From Chloroflexi bacterium RBG_16_70_13 (GTDB taxonomy: Bacteria > Chloroflexota > Limnocylindria > Limnocylindrales > CSP1-4): a stretch of 5,267 nt of DNA. The stretch's first letter is position 1; every line of letters begins with the position of its first letter. Below the pieces are notes generated by a model. It was not told the DNA's origin, ran no database searches, and saw only the letters and a list, made by a program, of their open reading frames with translations. Positions 1 through 5,267 of this stretch are shown here, one piece after another. Where the stretch lies: positions 10,678 through 15,944 of the forward strand of contig MGOD01000031.1 in assembly GCA_001795245.1 (NCBI GenBank), given 5' to 3'. A program made the translations under genes and the position numbers.

Positions 1-1
1 C

Positions 2-1096
2 GGTCTGTGGCTCGTCCCGATCGCCACGATCCTGTGGGCGAACCTGCACGGCAGCTTCGTCCTCGCGCCGGTCATCGTCGCGCTGGCGGCGCTCGAGGAC
101 ATTGTCGGCCGCGCACCGCAGGCCCCCCGCACCGTGCTGGCCGCCGTCGTCGTGCCCGTTGCGACCCTCGTCACGCCCTTCGGCCTCGAGGCCTGGCGCT
201 ATGCGGCCGGCCTGGCCATCGACGCCGAGGTCCGCTCGCGGGTCTCGGAGTGGCAGCCCACGCTCCCGACGGACGTCCCGGGGCTGCTCTTCTGGGCCAG
301 CGTCGTCGGGGTCGCGGTCCTCGTCGCCGTCCTGGTTCGGCGTGGGCAGTCGTTGCCGTGGCCGACCGCCGTCACCCTCCTCGCGTTCGCGGCGCTCGGG
401 GCGGTCACGGGGCGCGGGATCGCCTGGTGGCCGGCCGTGGCGGCCGTGGCGGTTGCCGGTCTCGCCGTGGCACCCGCTCTCGCCGTGGCACCCGGTCTCG
501 CTGTGGCACCCGTTCTCGCCGTGGCACCTGCGCTCGCCGGAGCACGCGGGCCCGCGACGCCATCGGCGCAGCCGGTCGTCCCCGGCCGCCGCGCCCCAGC
601 AGGCAGCCTCCTCAACTCCGGGCTCGCCGTCGCGCTCATCGTCGCGGCGGCCGCCGCGCTGCCCGCCTGGCGACCCATTGATCCTGGCACGGGGGCACCG
701 ACCGGCCTCCTCTCGTATGCCCCACCGGGCATCACGTCCGCGCTGCGCGCCGCTACCACCGAGACTGACCGCGTCTGGAACCCCCAGGTCTTGGGCTCCT
801 GGCTCGAGCTGGCCGTTCCCGCCCCGCGCTACGCCTTCGATTCGCGGATCGAGCTTATTCCGTCCGCGGCCTGGGCCGATGGCGACATCGTCTCCGCCGC
901 CGCCCCCGGCTGGGAGGCGATCCTCGAGGCCTACGGCGCCACGGTCGTCGTCGTCGACGGGTCGGCGACCGACGAGCCCCTCGCGGTTGCGCTCGAAGGG
1001 GCCGGCTGGACCCGGACCTACGGCGACGAAGACGGCTCCATCTGGTCGCGACCGGCGTCGCCGCCCGTCGCCGCCCGGCTATCCTCTCGACCGTGA
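2..1096 (+). CDS. Polytopic membrane protein, GT-C-like family, 5'-truncated
   Basis: The frame is open from the window edge, so the start lies upstream; 364 residues are visible. Hydrophobic segments lie near visible residues 2-13, 18-34, 43-58, 94-112, 122-136, 143-158 and 205-220. A soluble C-terminal domain follows (about 222-350). Seen landmarks are WANLHGSF (12-19), VTPFGLEAW (57-65), SEWQP (82-86), FDSRIEL (279-285) and PGWEAILEAYGA (302-313). From memory, this order (NLHGS, an N/TPxG loop, EW.P, then a late domain with a D.R motif and PGW..LL..YG) marks a family of large bacterial membrane proteins usually annotated as hypothetical or glycosyltransferase-like. The catalytic N-terminus is missing, so activity is inferred only. 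Residues 155-178 are a tandem AVAPxL repeat. The gene ends in a GTGA overlap with the dehydrogenase gene. Confidence is high that it is coding, moderate for the family and low for a reaction. Confidence 0.8.
   Translation, partial: GLWLVPIATILWANLHGSFVLAPVIVALAALEDIVGRAPQAPRTVLAAVVVPVATLVTPFGLEAWRYAAGLAIDAEVRSRVSEWQPTLPTDVPGLLFWASVVGVAVLVAVLVRRGQSLPWPTAVTLLAFAALGAVTGRGIAWWPAVAAVAVAGLAVAPALAVAPGLAVAPVLAVAPALAGARGPATPSAQPVVPGRRAPAGSLLNSGLAVALIVAAAAALPAWRPIDPGTGAPTGLLSYAPPGITSALRAATTETDRVWNPQVLGSWLELAVPAPRYAFDSRIELIPSAAWADGDIVSAAAPGWEAILEAYGATVVVVDGSATDEPLAVALEGAGWTRTYGDEDGSIWSRPASPPVAARLSSRP
464..535 (+). repeat. 18-bp tandem repeat, four units, inside a CDS
   Basis: Four consecutive in-frame 18-bp units begin at 464, 482, 500 and 518. 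The first reads GCCGTGGCACCCGCTCTC. Units 2, 3 and 4 differ from unit 1 at one, two and two positions. They encode AVAPAL, AVAPGL, AVAPVL and AVAPAL. Degraded half-units flank the array: AVAGL is encoded at 449-463, and AGARG follows the last unit. The repeat extends a hydrophobic Ala/Val/Pro stretch between membrane segments. Because the unit is a multiple of three, gain or loss of units would keep the frame. Confidence 0.93.
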
Positions 1097-2304
1097 GCGG
1101 ACGCGACGCGACGGGCGAGCTCGATGTCGTGGTCCTCGGGGGCGGGGGCCACGTTGGCCTGCCGCTGTCGCTCGTCCTCGCCCGGGCGGGTGCCCGGGTC
1201 GGCATCTTCGACATCGACGGCGCGAAGCTCGAGAGCCTCCGGCAGGGCGAGATGCCGTTCCTGGAGACCGGCGCCGGCGAGATCCTGGCCGAGGTCCTGC
1301 CCACGGGACGGCTGGCGTTGTCCACGGATCCCGCGATGTGTGCCCGGACGGACGTCGTCATCGTCGTCGTGGGGACGCCCGTCGACGAGTTCCTCGGCCC
1401 GTCGATGACGCCCTTCGAGCAGGCCGTGGACGAGATCGCGCCGCACCTCCGCCCTGGCGCCCTGATCATCCTTCGGAGCACCGTCTATCCGGGTACTACC
1501 GCGTACGTCAAGGAGCGCCTCCGCGAACGCGGGGCGGCCGTTCAGGTCGCGTTCTGCCCGGAGCGCATCGCCGAGGGTCGGGCCATCGAGGAGCTCGTCT
1601 CACTGCCCCAGATCATCGGCGCGGACGATGAGACGGCCGGCGACCGGGCCCAGGCGGTCTTCGCCCGCTTCGCGAGCCACTTCATCCGGACCTCGACCCG
1701 CGAGGCCGAGCTGGCGAAGCTCTTCACCAATACGTGGCGGTACATGAAGTTCGCCATCGCCAACCAGTTCCTGATGATCGCCGAGGAGGCCGGGGTCGAC
1801 TACTCGAACGTCCTTCGCGCCGTCCGCGAGGACTACCCGCGCGCCGCCGACCTGCCCGGTCCCGGCTTCGCCGCCGGGCCGTGCCTGTTCAAGGACACGA
1901 TGCAGCTCGCCTCGTTCACCACTGACCACTTTCCCCTCGGCCAGGCGGCCGTCCAGGTCAACGAGGGCCTGCCGGGGTTCGTCGTGGACCGGCTCCTGCG
2001 CCGCTACGGCGATCTCGCCGGCCGCCGGATCGGCATCCTCGGGATGGCCTTCAAGGCCGAATCCGACGATCCGCGGGCCTCGCTTTCGTACAAGCTCCGG
2101 AAGCTCCTGATCTGGGCCGGGGCCACCGTCCTGGCCACGGATCCGTATGTTCGCGACGAGCGCCTCGTTCCGCTCGAGGAGGTCCTCGCGGGGAGCGAGA
2201 TCCTCGTGCTCGGCGCGCCCCATCAGGCGTACCGTTCGCTCGAGGTCGGCGGTCGAGACGTCGTCGACATCTGGGGGGCGATGGGCGGAGGGATCCGGCT
2301 GTGA
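1093..2304 (+). CDS. Nucleotide-sugar dehydrogenase (UDP-glucose/GDP-mannose dehydrogenase family)
   Basis: This cytoplasmic enzyme should carry out the two-step NAD+-dependent oxidation of a nucleotide hexose at C6 to a uronic acid, such as UDP-glucose to UDP-glucuronate or a HexNAc analogue. It has 403 residues, normal for the family. The N-terminal Rossmann domain begins at residue 11 with a glycine-rich loop (GGGGHVG, 16-22) and ends its first strand pair at FDID (39-42). VVGTP is at 92-96. Catalytic-type residues expected from characterised UDP-glucose dehydrogenases are all visible: T130 in RSTVYPGTT, E157 and E161 in CPERIAEG, K209 and N213 in AKLFTN, and C264 and D268 in GPCLFKD. A C-terminal nucleotide-binding domain follows (GILGMAFKAESDDPR, 314-328). 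The GTG start overlaps the previous stop as GTGA and has no clear Shine-Dalgarno; a later start would cut into the Rossmann fold. The substrate is not determined. Confidence 0.95.
   Translation: MSGRDATGELDVVVLGGGGHVGLPLSLVLARAGARVGIFDIDGAKLESLRQGEMPFLETGAGEILAEVLPTGRLALSTDPAMCARTDVVIVVVGTPVDEFLGPSMTPFEQAVDEIAPHLRPGALIILRSTVYPGTTAYVKERLRERGAAVQVAFCPERIAEGRAIEELVSLPQIIGADDETAGDRAQAVFARFASHFIRTSTREAELAKLFTNTWRYMKFAIANQFLMIAEEAGVDYSNVLRAVREDYPRAADLPGPGFAAGPCLFKDTMQLASFTTDHFPLGQAAVQVNEGLPGFVVDRLLRRYGDLAGRRIGILGMAFKAESDDPRASLSYKLRKLLIWAGATVLATDPYVRDERLVPLEEVLAGSEILVLGAPHQAYRSLEVGGRDVVDIWGAMGGGIRL
2287..2292 (+). promoter_or_regulatory. Ribosome binding site for the epimerase gene
   Basis: GGAGGG lies 8 nt before the GTG at 2301, inside the last codons of the dehydrogenase gene. 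It supports this start and, with the GTGA overlap, coupled translation of the two genes. Confidence 0.7.
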
Positions 2305-3323
2305 AGGTCCTCGTCACCGGCGCCGCCGGCTTCATCAACGGCTACCTCATTCCGGAGCTGCTCGCGGCCGGCCACGAGGTCGTCGGCATCGACGACTACT
2401 CGAAGTACGGGCCGCTGACCCGGTCGTACGACGGCGATCCCGCCTACCGCTTCGTCCAGGGCGACGCGAAGGACGTCCGGCTCCTCGGGGAGCTGGCGAA
2501 GGACTGCCAACAGGTCGTGGCAGCCGCGGCGATGATCGGCGGGATCTCGTACTTCCACCGCTTCGCCTACGAGCTCCTCGCCGAGAACGAGCGGATCCTC
2601 GCCTCGACCTTCGACGCGGCGATCGACGCATGGCTGGCCGGGTCCCTCGAGCGCATCGTCGTCGTGAGCTCGTCGATGGTCTACGAATCCGCGACCGTTT
2701 TCCCGACCCCCGAGGGTGCCCAGGCAACCTCGCCGCCCCCGGTGTCGACGTACGGCTTCCAGAAGCTCGCCTCGGAGTACTTCGCGAAGGGCGCCCAGCA
2801 GCAGTACGGGCTGCCGTACTCGATCGTCCGTCCGTTCAACTGCGTGGGCATCGGGGAGCGCCGGGCGAGCCGCGATTCGGATGTCATGTCGGGCAACGTC
2901 AAGCTGGCCCTCAGCCACGTCGTCCCCGATCTCGCCCTCAAGACCCTCAAGGGCCAGGACCCGCTCCACATCCTGGGCGAGGGCTCCCAGGTCCGGCACT
3001 ACACGTACGGCGGTGACCTCGCCCGGGGGATCCGGATGGTCATGGAATCGCCGAAGGCGGTGAACGAGGACTTCAACCTCTCGACGGCGACATCGACCAC
3101 CGTGCTCGAGCTCGCCGAGCTCATCTGGCGCACGGTTCACGGCCCGGACCGGCCCTTCAACTGGATCTCCGACGAGCCCTTCGAGCACGACGTTCAGCGC
3201 CGGGTGCCCGACGTCCGCAAGGCCCGCGACGTCCTCGGCTTCGAGGCCACGACCTCGCTCGAGACGATGCTCGAGGAGGTCGTCCCGTGGATCCGGGCCG
3301 AGGTGGAAGCGGGGCGCCTGTGA
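2301..3323 (+). CDS. NAD-dependent nucleotide-sugar epimerase/dehydratase (extended SDR)
   Basis: This 340-residue protein has the usual extended-SDR length and fold order. It opens directly with the first Rossmann strand (KVLVTGAAGFI, 2-12) and has an acidic residue after strand two (IDDYSKYG, 30-37) and GDAKD at 54-58. The catalytic serine region is VVSSSMVYE (121-129, likely S125), and Y151/K155 form the YxxxK pair. The substrate-side motifs RPFNCVGIGE (177-186) and RHYTYGGDLARGI (232-244) follow, and the tail carries RRVPDVRKARDVLGF (300-314). Family knowledge says such enzymes bind NAD(H) tightly and epimerise, dehydrate or decarboxylate a nucleotide sugar; the product cannot be named from sequence. 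The third glycine of the usual GxxGxxG loop is Asn13, with a Gly just after it. The gene overlaps both neighbours by 4 bp (GTGA). Its position beside a sugar dehydrogenase suggests it may act on that enzyme's product, as a 4-epimerase or decarboxylase, but this is inference. Confidence 0.93.
   Translation: MKVLVTGAAGFINGYLIPELLAAGHEVVGIDDYSKYGPLTRSYDGDPAYRFVQGDAKDVRLLGELAKDCQQVVAAAAMIGGISYFHRFAYELLAENERILASTFDAAIDAWLAGSLERIVVVSSSMVYESATVFPTPEGAQATSPPPVSTYGFQKLASEYFAKGAQQQYGLPYSIVRPFNCVGIGERRASRDSDVMSGNVKLALSHVVPDLALKTLKGQDPLHILGEGSQVRHYTYGGDLARGIRMVMESPKAVNEDFNLSTATSTTVLELAELIWRTVHGPDRPFNWISDEPFEHDVQRRVPDVRKARDVLGFEATTSLETMLEEVVPWIRAEVEAGRL
3274..3280 (+). promoter_or_regulatory. Shine-Dalgarno-like AGGAGGT near the GT2 start
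   Basis: AGGAGGT sits 6 nt before an in-frame GTG at 3287, 33 bp upstream of the GTG chosen for the glycosyltransferase. If used, the protein gains 11 residues. It may be chance, because the same bases encode Glu-Glu-Val within the epimerase C-terminus. Confidence 0.4.
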
Positions 3324-4090
3324 CCGAGGCTCGAGGCCCGTCGCCGGCTCAGGCGGACGTCGAGCCCGGCGGACCCGAGCTCTCGATCGTCATCCCGGTC
3401 TACAACGAGGGCGAGCGCGTGGAACCGGTCCTTCGCGCCCTCCACGAGGGCGTCGCGACCGCGAAGGAGCTCATCGTCGTCTGGGACTTCGACGGCGACA
3501 CGACGCGGCCCGTCGTCGAGCGGCTGGCCAGGGAGCTGCCCGGACTGCGGGGCCATCGCAACGACCTCGGGCGGGGAGTGCTCAACGCCATGCGCGCGGG
3601 AATCGCCACCGCGCGCGGGTCCCTCGTCCTGGTCTCGATGGCCGATGGCTCCGACGAGCCGCACGTCGTCGACTCGATGGTCACGCTGGGACGGGGGGGC
3701 GCGGCCGTGGTGGCGGCCTCGCGGTACATGCGAGGCGGCCGGCAGGTCGGCGGGCCGCCGCTCAAGCGGCTCCTCAGCCGGACCGCGGGCCTGACTCTCC
3801 ACTGGTTCGGCGGCGTGGCGACCCACGATCCGACCAACAACTTCAAACTCTACAGGCGTGACTTCCTCGAGTCGGTCACGATCGAGAGCCGGGCCGGCTT
3901 CGAGCTCGCCCTCGAGCTCACCGTCAAAGCCACCCTTGCGGGCCGCCGCGTTGCCGAGGTGCCGACGACCTGGCGCGATCGAACCGCCGGCACGAGCAAC
4001 TTCAAGCTCCGGAAGTGGCTTCCGCAGTACCTCCGCTGGTACTTCGTCGCCCTCCGCGGGCGGCTCAGGGGTGGGCCGGGACGGCGTTGA
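3320..4090 (+). CDS. Family 2 glycosyltransferase, DPM1-like
   Basis: This 256-residue GT-A-fold enzyme is likely to transfer a sugar from a nucleotide donor at the cytoplasmic membrane face, perhaps to a polyprenyl phosphate as DPM1-type enzymes do; acceptor and donor are inferred. Strand one is LSIVIPVYNEG (21-31). The usual DDGS donor-binding region is replaced by VVWDFDGDTT (53-62). RNDLGRGVLNAMRAG (80-94) corresponds to the conserved N..G.G.A...G helix. The metal-binding acidic motif is MADGSDEP (107-114), not a classical DAD. Further landmarks are ASRYMRGGRQVGG (133-145), DPTNNFKLYRR (170-180), GFELALEL (193-200), EVPTTWRDRTAG (213-224) and an aromatic, basic tail (233-242). There is no C-terminal membrane anchor, so it probably binds the membrane peripherally. 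The start at 3320 is chosen because it repeats the GTGA overlap of the other junctions; GTG 3287 has a better Shine-Dalgarno and would add 11 residues. The 3' end overlaps the opposing gene by 26 bp. Confidence 0.92.
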   Translation: MTEARGPSPAQADVEPGGPELSIVIPVYNEGERVEPVLRALHEGVATAKELIVVWDFDGDTTRPVVERLARELPGLRGHRNDLGRGVLNAMRAGIATARGSLVLVSMADGSDEPHVVDSMVTLGRGGAAVVAASRYMRGGRQVGGPPLKRLLSRTAGLTLHWFGGVATHDPTNNFKLYRRDFLESVTIESRAGFELALELTVKATLAGRRVAEVPTTWRDRTAGTSNFKLRKWLPQYLRWYFVALRGRLRGGPGRR

Positions 4091-5267
4091 CGGGCGGAGC
4101 CTCGTCGCTGCCCGCTCGATGTCGAAGGCCCCACAGCGTCGCTGCCAGGCCGGTTGTCATCGCCACGGAGCCGACGATCCCGACGGGGCCGCCGACCGGG
4201 ATCAGCGAGCCCGGTTCGCCCGTCGGCGGCACCGCGGCGATCATGTTCAGGACGACGGTCACCGAGACCACCGCCCACGTCCAAACGGCCAGGCGGTCCG
4301 GCCAGCACAGGATCAGGAAGACGACCGCCGGGTACGCGTAGCGCTCGTGCATCGCCGTCAACCCCACGAAGGCCGCGAGCGAAGCGGCCGCCAGGCCCCA
4401 GGCGAGGCCCGTGGCGGTCGGCCGTCGCCAGACCCAGGCGAACACCGCCAGCTCGAGGAGGCCGACGATCGCGAAGCCGATCCAGCGCAGGGTCACGGGG
4501 CCCACGATCGGGACGTCGTCAGCGACCAGCCGGCCGCCGCTCGCAAGGTCCTGGAGGATCCACCAGGGGTTCCAGGCCCGGAGCGAGAGGACCGAGAAGA
4601 GCGAGGTGTAGTCGGCCAGGTTGCGGACGTAGTTGCCGAGGCCGCCGGCGGCCACGAACGGGACCCAGAGCGCCGCGCCCGTGGCGATCGCCACGGCACC
4701 CGCCCGGAGCGACCCGCCGATCCCGAAGCACCGGAGGTAGTACGCCGCGAACGGGATCGCCAAAGGCAGCGCCTGCGGCTTCGTCATGAGCCCGACCGCG
4801 ATCGCCACGGCCGCCCACGCCGGCCGGCCGCGGATCAGGAGTGCCCAGGCGACGAGCATCGGCAGGACGTACAGCGACTCGAACTGAGCCCACCAGGCCG
4901 AGACGTACCAGACGGCCGGGTGGAGGAGCACGGCGAGCGCCCCCGCGACGGCCCAGCCCGGCCGCGCCCGCAACGACCACCCCACGATCGCCGCGAGGCC
5001 GAGGTCGGCGAGCGTGGCCGGGAGCTTGACGAGGGCGAGGGCGGCGGGATCGTCCGGCGTCGGGCTCAGGAGGGCCGGAGCCACGCTTCCGATCGCCCAC
5101 CACAGCCAGGGCAGGACCGGCGGGAACGAGACCGGCTCGTCGTACGCGCGCCCGAGCCCGTGCTCACCGATGGCCCTGGCCCAGGCCAGGAAATCGTCGA
5201 CGTCACCGGCGAGCCCGGGCTGTGGGAGCAGGATCGCCCGGATCGCGAGGGCCACGACGAGGCCGGC
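4065..5267 (-). CDS. GT-C-like integral membrane glycosyltransferase, 5'-truncated
   Basis: The frame stays open to the window end. A GTG at 5255-5253 exists but falls within what looks like the first membrane helix, so the true start is probably outside; 400 codons are visible. Counting from that GTG, the first loop holds GDVDDFLAWARAIGEHG (17-33), the acidic loop after helix one that is typical of GT-C enzymes, then SFPPVLPW (43-50). Next come HPAVWYVSAWWAQFES (112-127), MTKPQALPLAIP (157-168), SLRAWNPWWIL (224-234) and MHERYAYPA (302-310). Hydrophobic helices fill most of the length. From memory, the WxQxD/E, KPQ and MHERY series marks bacterial mannosyltransferase-like GT-C proteins, which take sugar from a polyprenyl-phosphate donor on the outer membrane face. 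E126 stands where Asp is common. The C-terminal tail of about 20 residues is hydrophilic. The donor and acceptor are unknown. It converges on the + strand operon with a 26-bp coding overlap. Confidence 0.9.
   Translation of the reverse strand, partial: AGLVVALAIRAILLPQPGLAGDVDDFLAWARAIGEHGLGRAYDEPVSFPPVLPWLWWAIGSVAPALLSPTPDDPAALALVKLPATLADLGLAAIVGWSLRARPGWAVAGALAVLLHPAVWYVSAWWAQFESLYVLPMLVAWALLIRGRPAWAAVAIAVGLMTKPQALPLAIPFAAYYLRCFGIGGSLRAGAVAIATGAALWVPFVAAGGLGNYVRNLADYTSLFSVLSLRAWNPWWILQDLASGGRLVADDVPIVGPVTLRWIGFAIVGLLELAVFAWVWRRPTATGLAWGLAAASLAAFVGLTAMHERYAYPAVVFLILCWPDRLAVWTWAVVSVTVVLNMIAAVPPTGEPGSLIPVGGPVGIVGSVAMTTGLAATLWGLRHRAGSDEAPPVNAVPAHP

Noticed and set aside
464..535. CRISPR-like or regulatory repeat array
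   Set aside because: The units are directly adjacent without spacers, in frame and coding, so a coding tandem repeat explains them.
199..759. - strand open frame with repeated Ala-Thr-Ala-Arg units
   Set aside because: The repeats are just the reverse reading of the 18-bp tandem array in the + strand gene; the rest is low complexity.
102..1631. Long + strand open frame (509 codons) across genes 1 and 2
   Set aside because: Its product is low-complexity Arg/Pro/Ser with no domain, and it crosses two well-supported genes in another frame; it is typical of GC-rich shadow frames.
1600..2223. - strand open frame (207 codons) opposite the dehydrogenase gene
   Set aside because: It mirrors the codon pattern of the real gene and has no motif or independent start signal.
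2223..3188. Long - strand open frame (321 codons) opposite the epimerase gene
   Set aside because: It is antisense to a protein with intact SDR motifs, and its own translation shows no recognisable fold.
4040..4130. Possible bidirectional terminator at the convergent junction
   Set aside because: The region is GC-rich with short inverted pieces, but I found no strong stem followed by a T run on either strand.
4154..4789. + strand open frame (211 codons) opposite the GT-C gene
   Set aside because: The product is Arg/Pro/Ser-rich and featureless, while the - strand frame has clear membrane-protein motifs.

Overview
This is a compact, very GC-rich bacterial stretch. It carries four same-strand genes followed by one convergent gene, with essentially no intergenic DNA. 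All five stop codons are TGA and all the start codons chosen here are GTG. Third codon positions are heavily G/C, so many long spurious ORFs open in other frames. GC content, gene style and the protein subfamilies resemble environmental Chloroflexota or a similar high-GC, largely uncultured lineage. An actinobacterial source cannot be excluded, and no rRNA or other phylogenetic marker is present.

Layout of the + strand. (1) Bases 2-1096 are the 3' part of a polytopic membrane protein of a GT-C-like family, with a soluble C-terminal domain and an 18-bp tandem repeat in the coding sequence. (2) Bases 1093-2304 encode a UDP-sugar 6-dehydrogenase-type nucleotide-sugar dehydrogenase with all key catalytic residues. 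(3) Bases 2301-3323 encode an extended-SDR NAD-dependent nucleotide-sugar epimerase/dehydratase. (4) Bases 3320-4090 encode a family 2 glycosyltransferase resembling dolichyl-phosphate mannosyltransferase (DPM1). Each of the three junctions can be read as a 4-bp GTGA stop/start overlap, which points to one translationally coupled operon. On the - strand, (5) bases 4065-5267 encode the 3' part of a second multi-spanning GT-C-like glycosyltransferase with an MHERY motif; its coding end overlaps gene 4 tail to tail by 26 bp.

Taken together, the window looks like part of a surface glycan or glycolipid assembly locus. The dehydrogenase would oxidise a nucleotide hexose to a uronic acid. The SDR enzyme would epimerise, dehydrate or decarboxylate a nucleotide sugar. 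The GT2 enzyme would transfer a sugar, possibly to a polyprenyl phosphate. The flanking membrane proteins are the kind that use lipid-linked sugars on the outer face of the membrane. The exact sugars cannot be read from the sequence. No RNA gene, mobile element, CRISPR array, clear promoter or convincing terminator was found, and nothing here is clearly a previously undescribed system.
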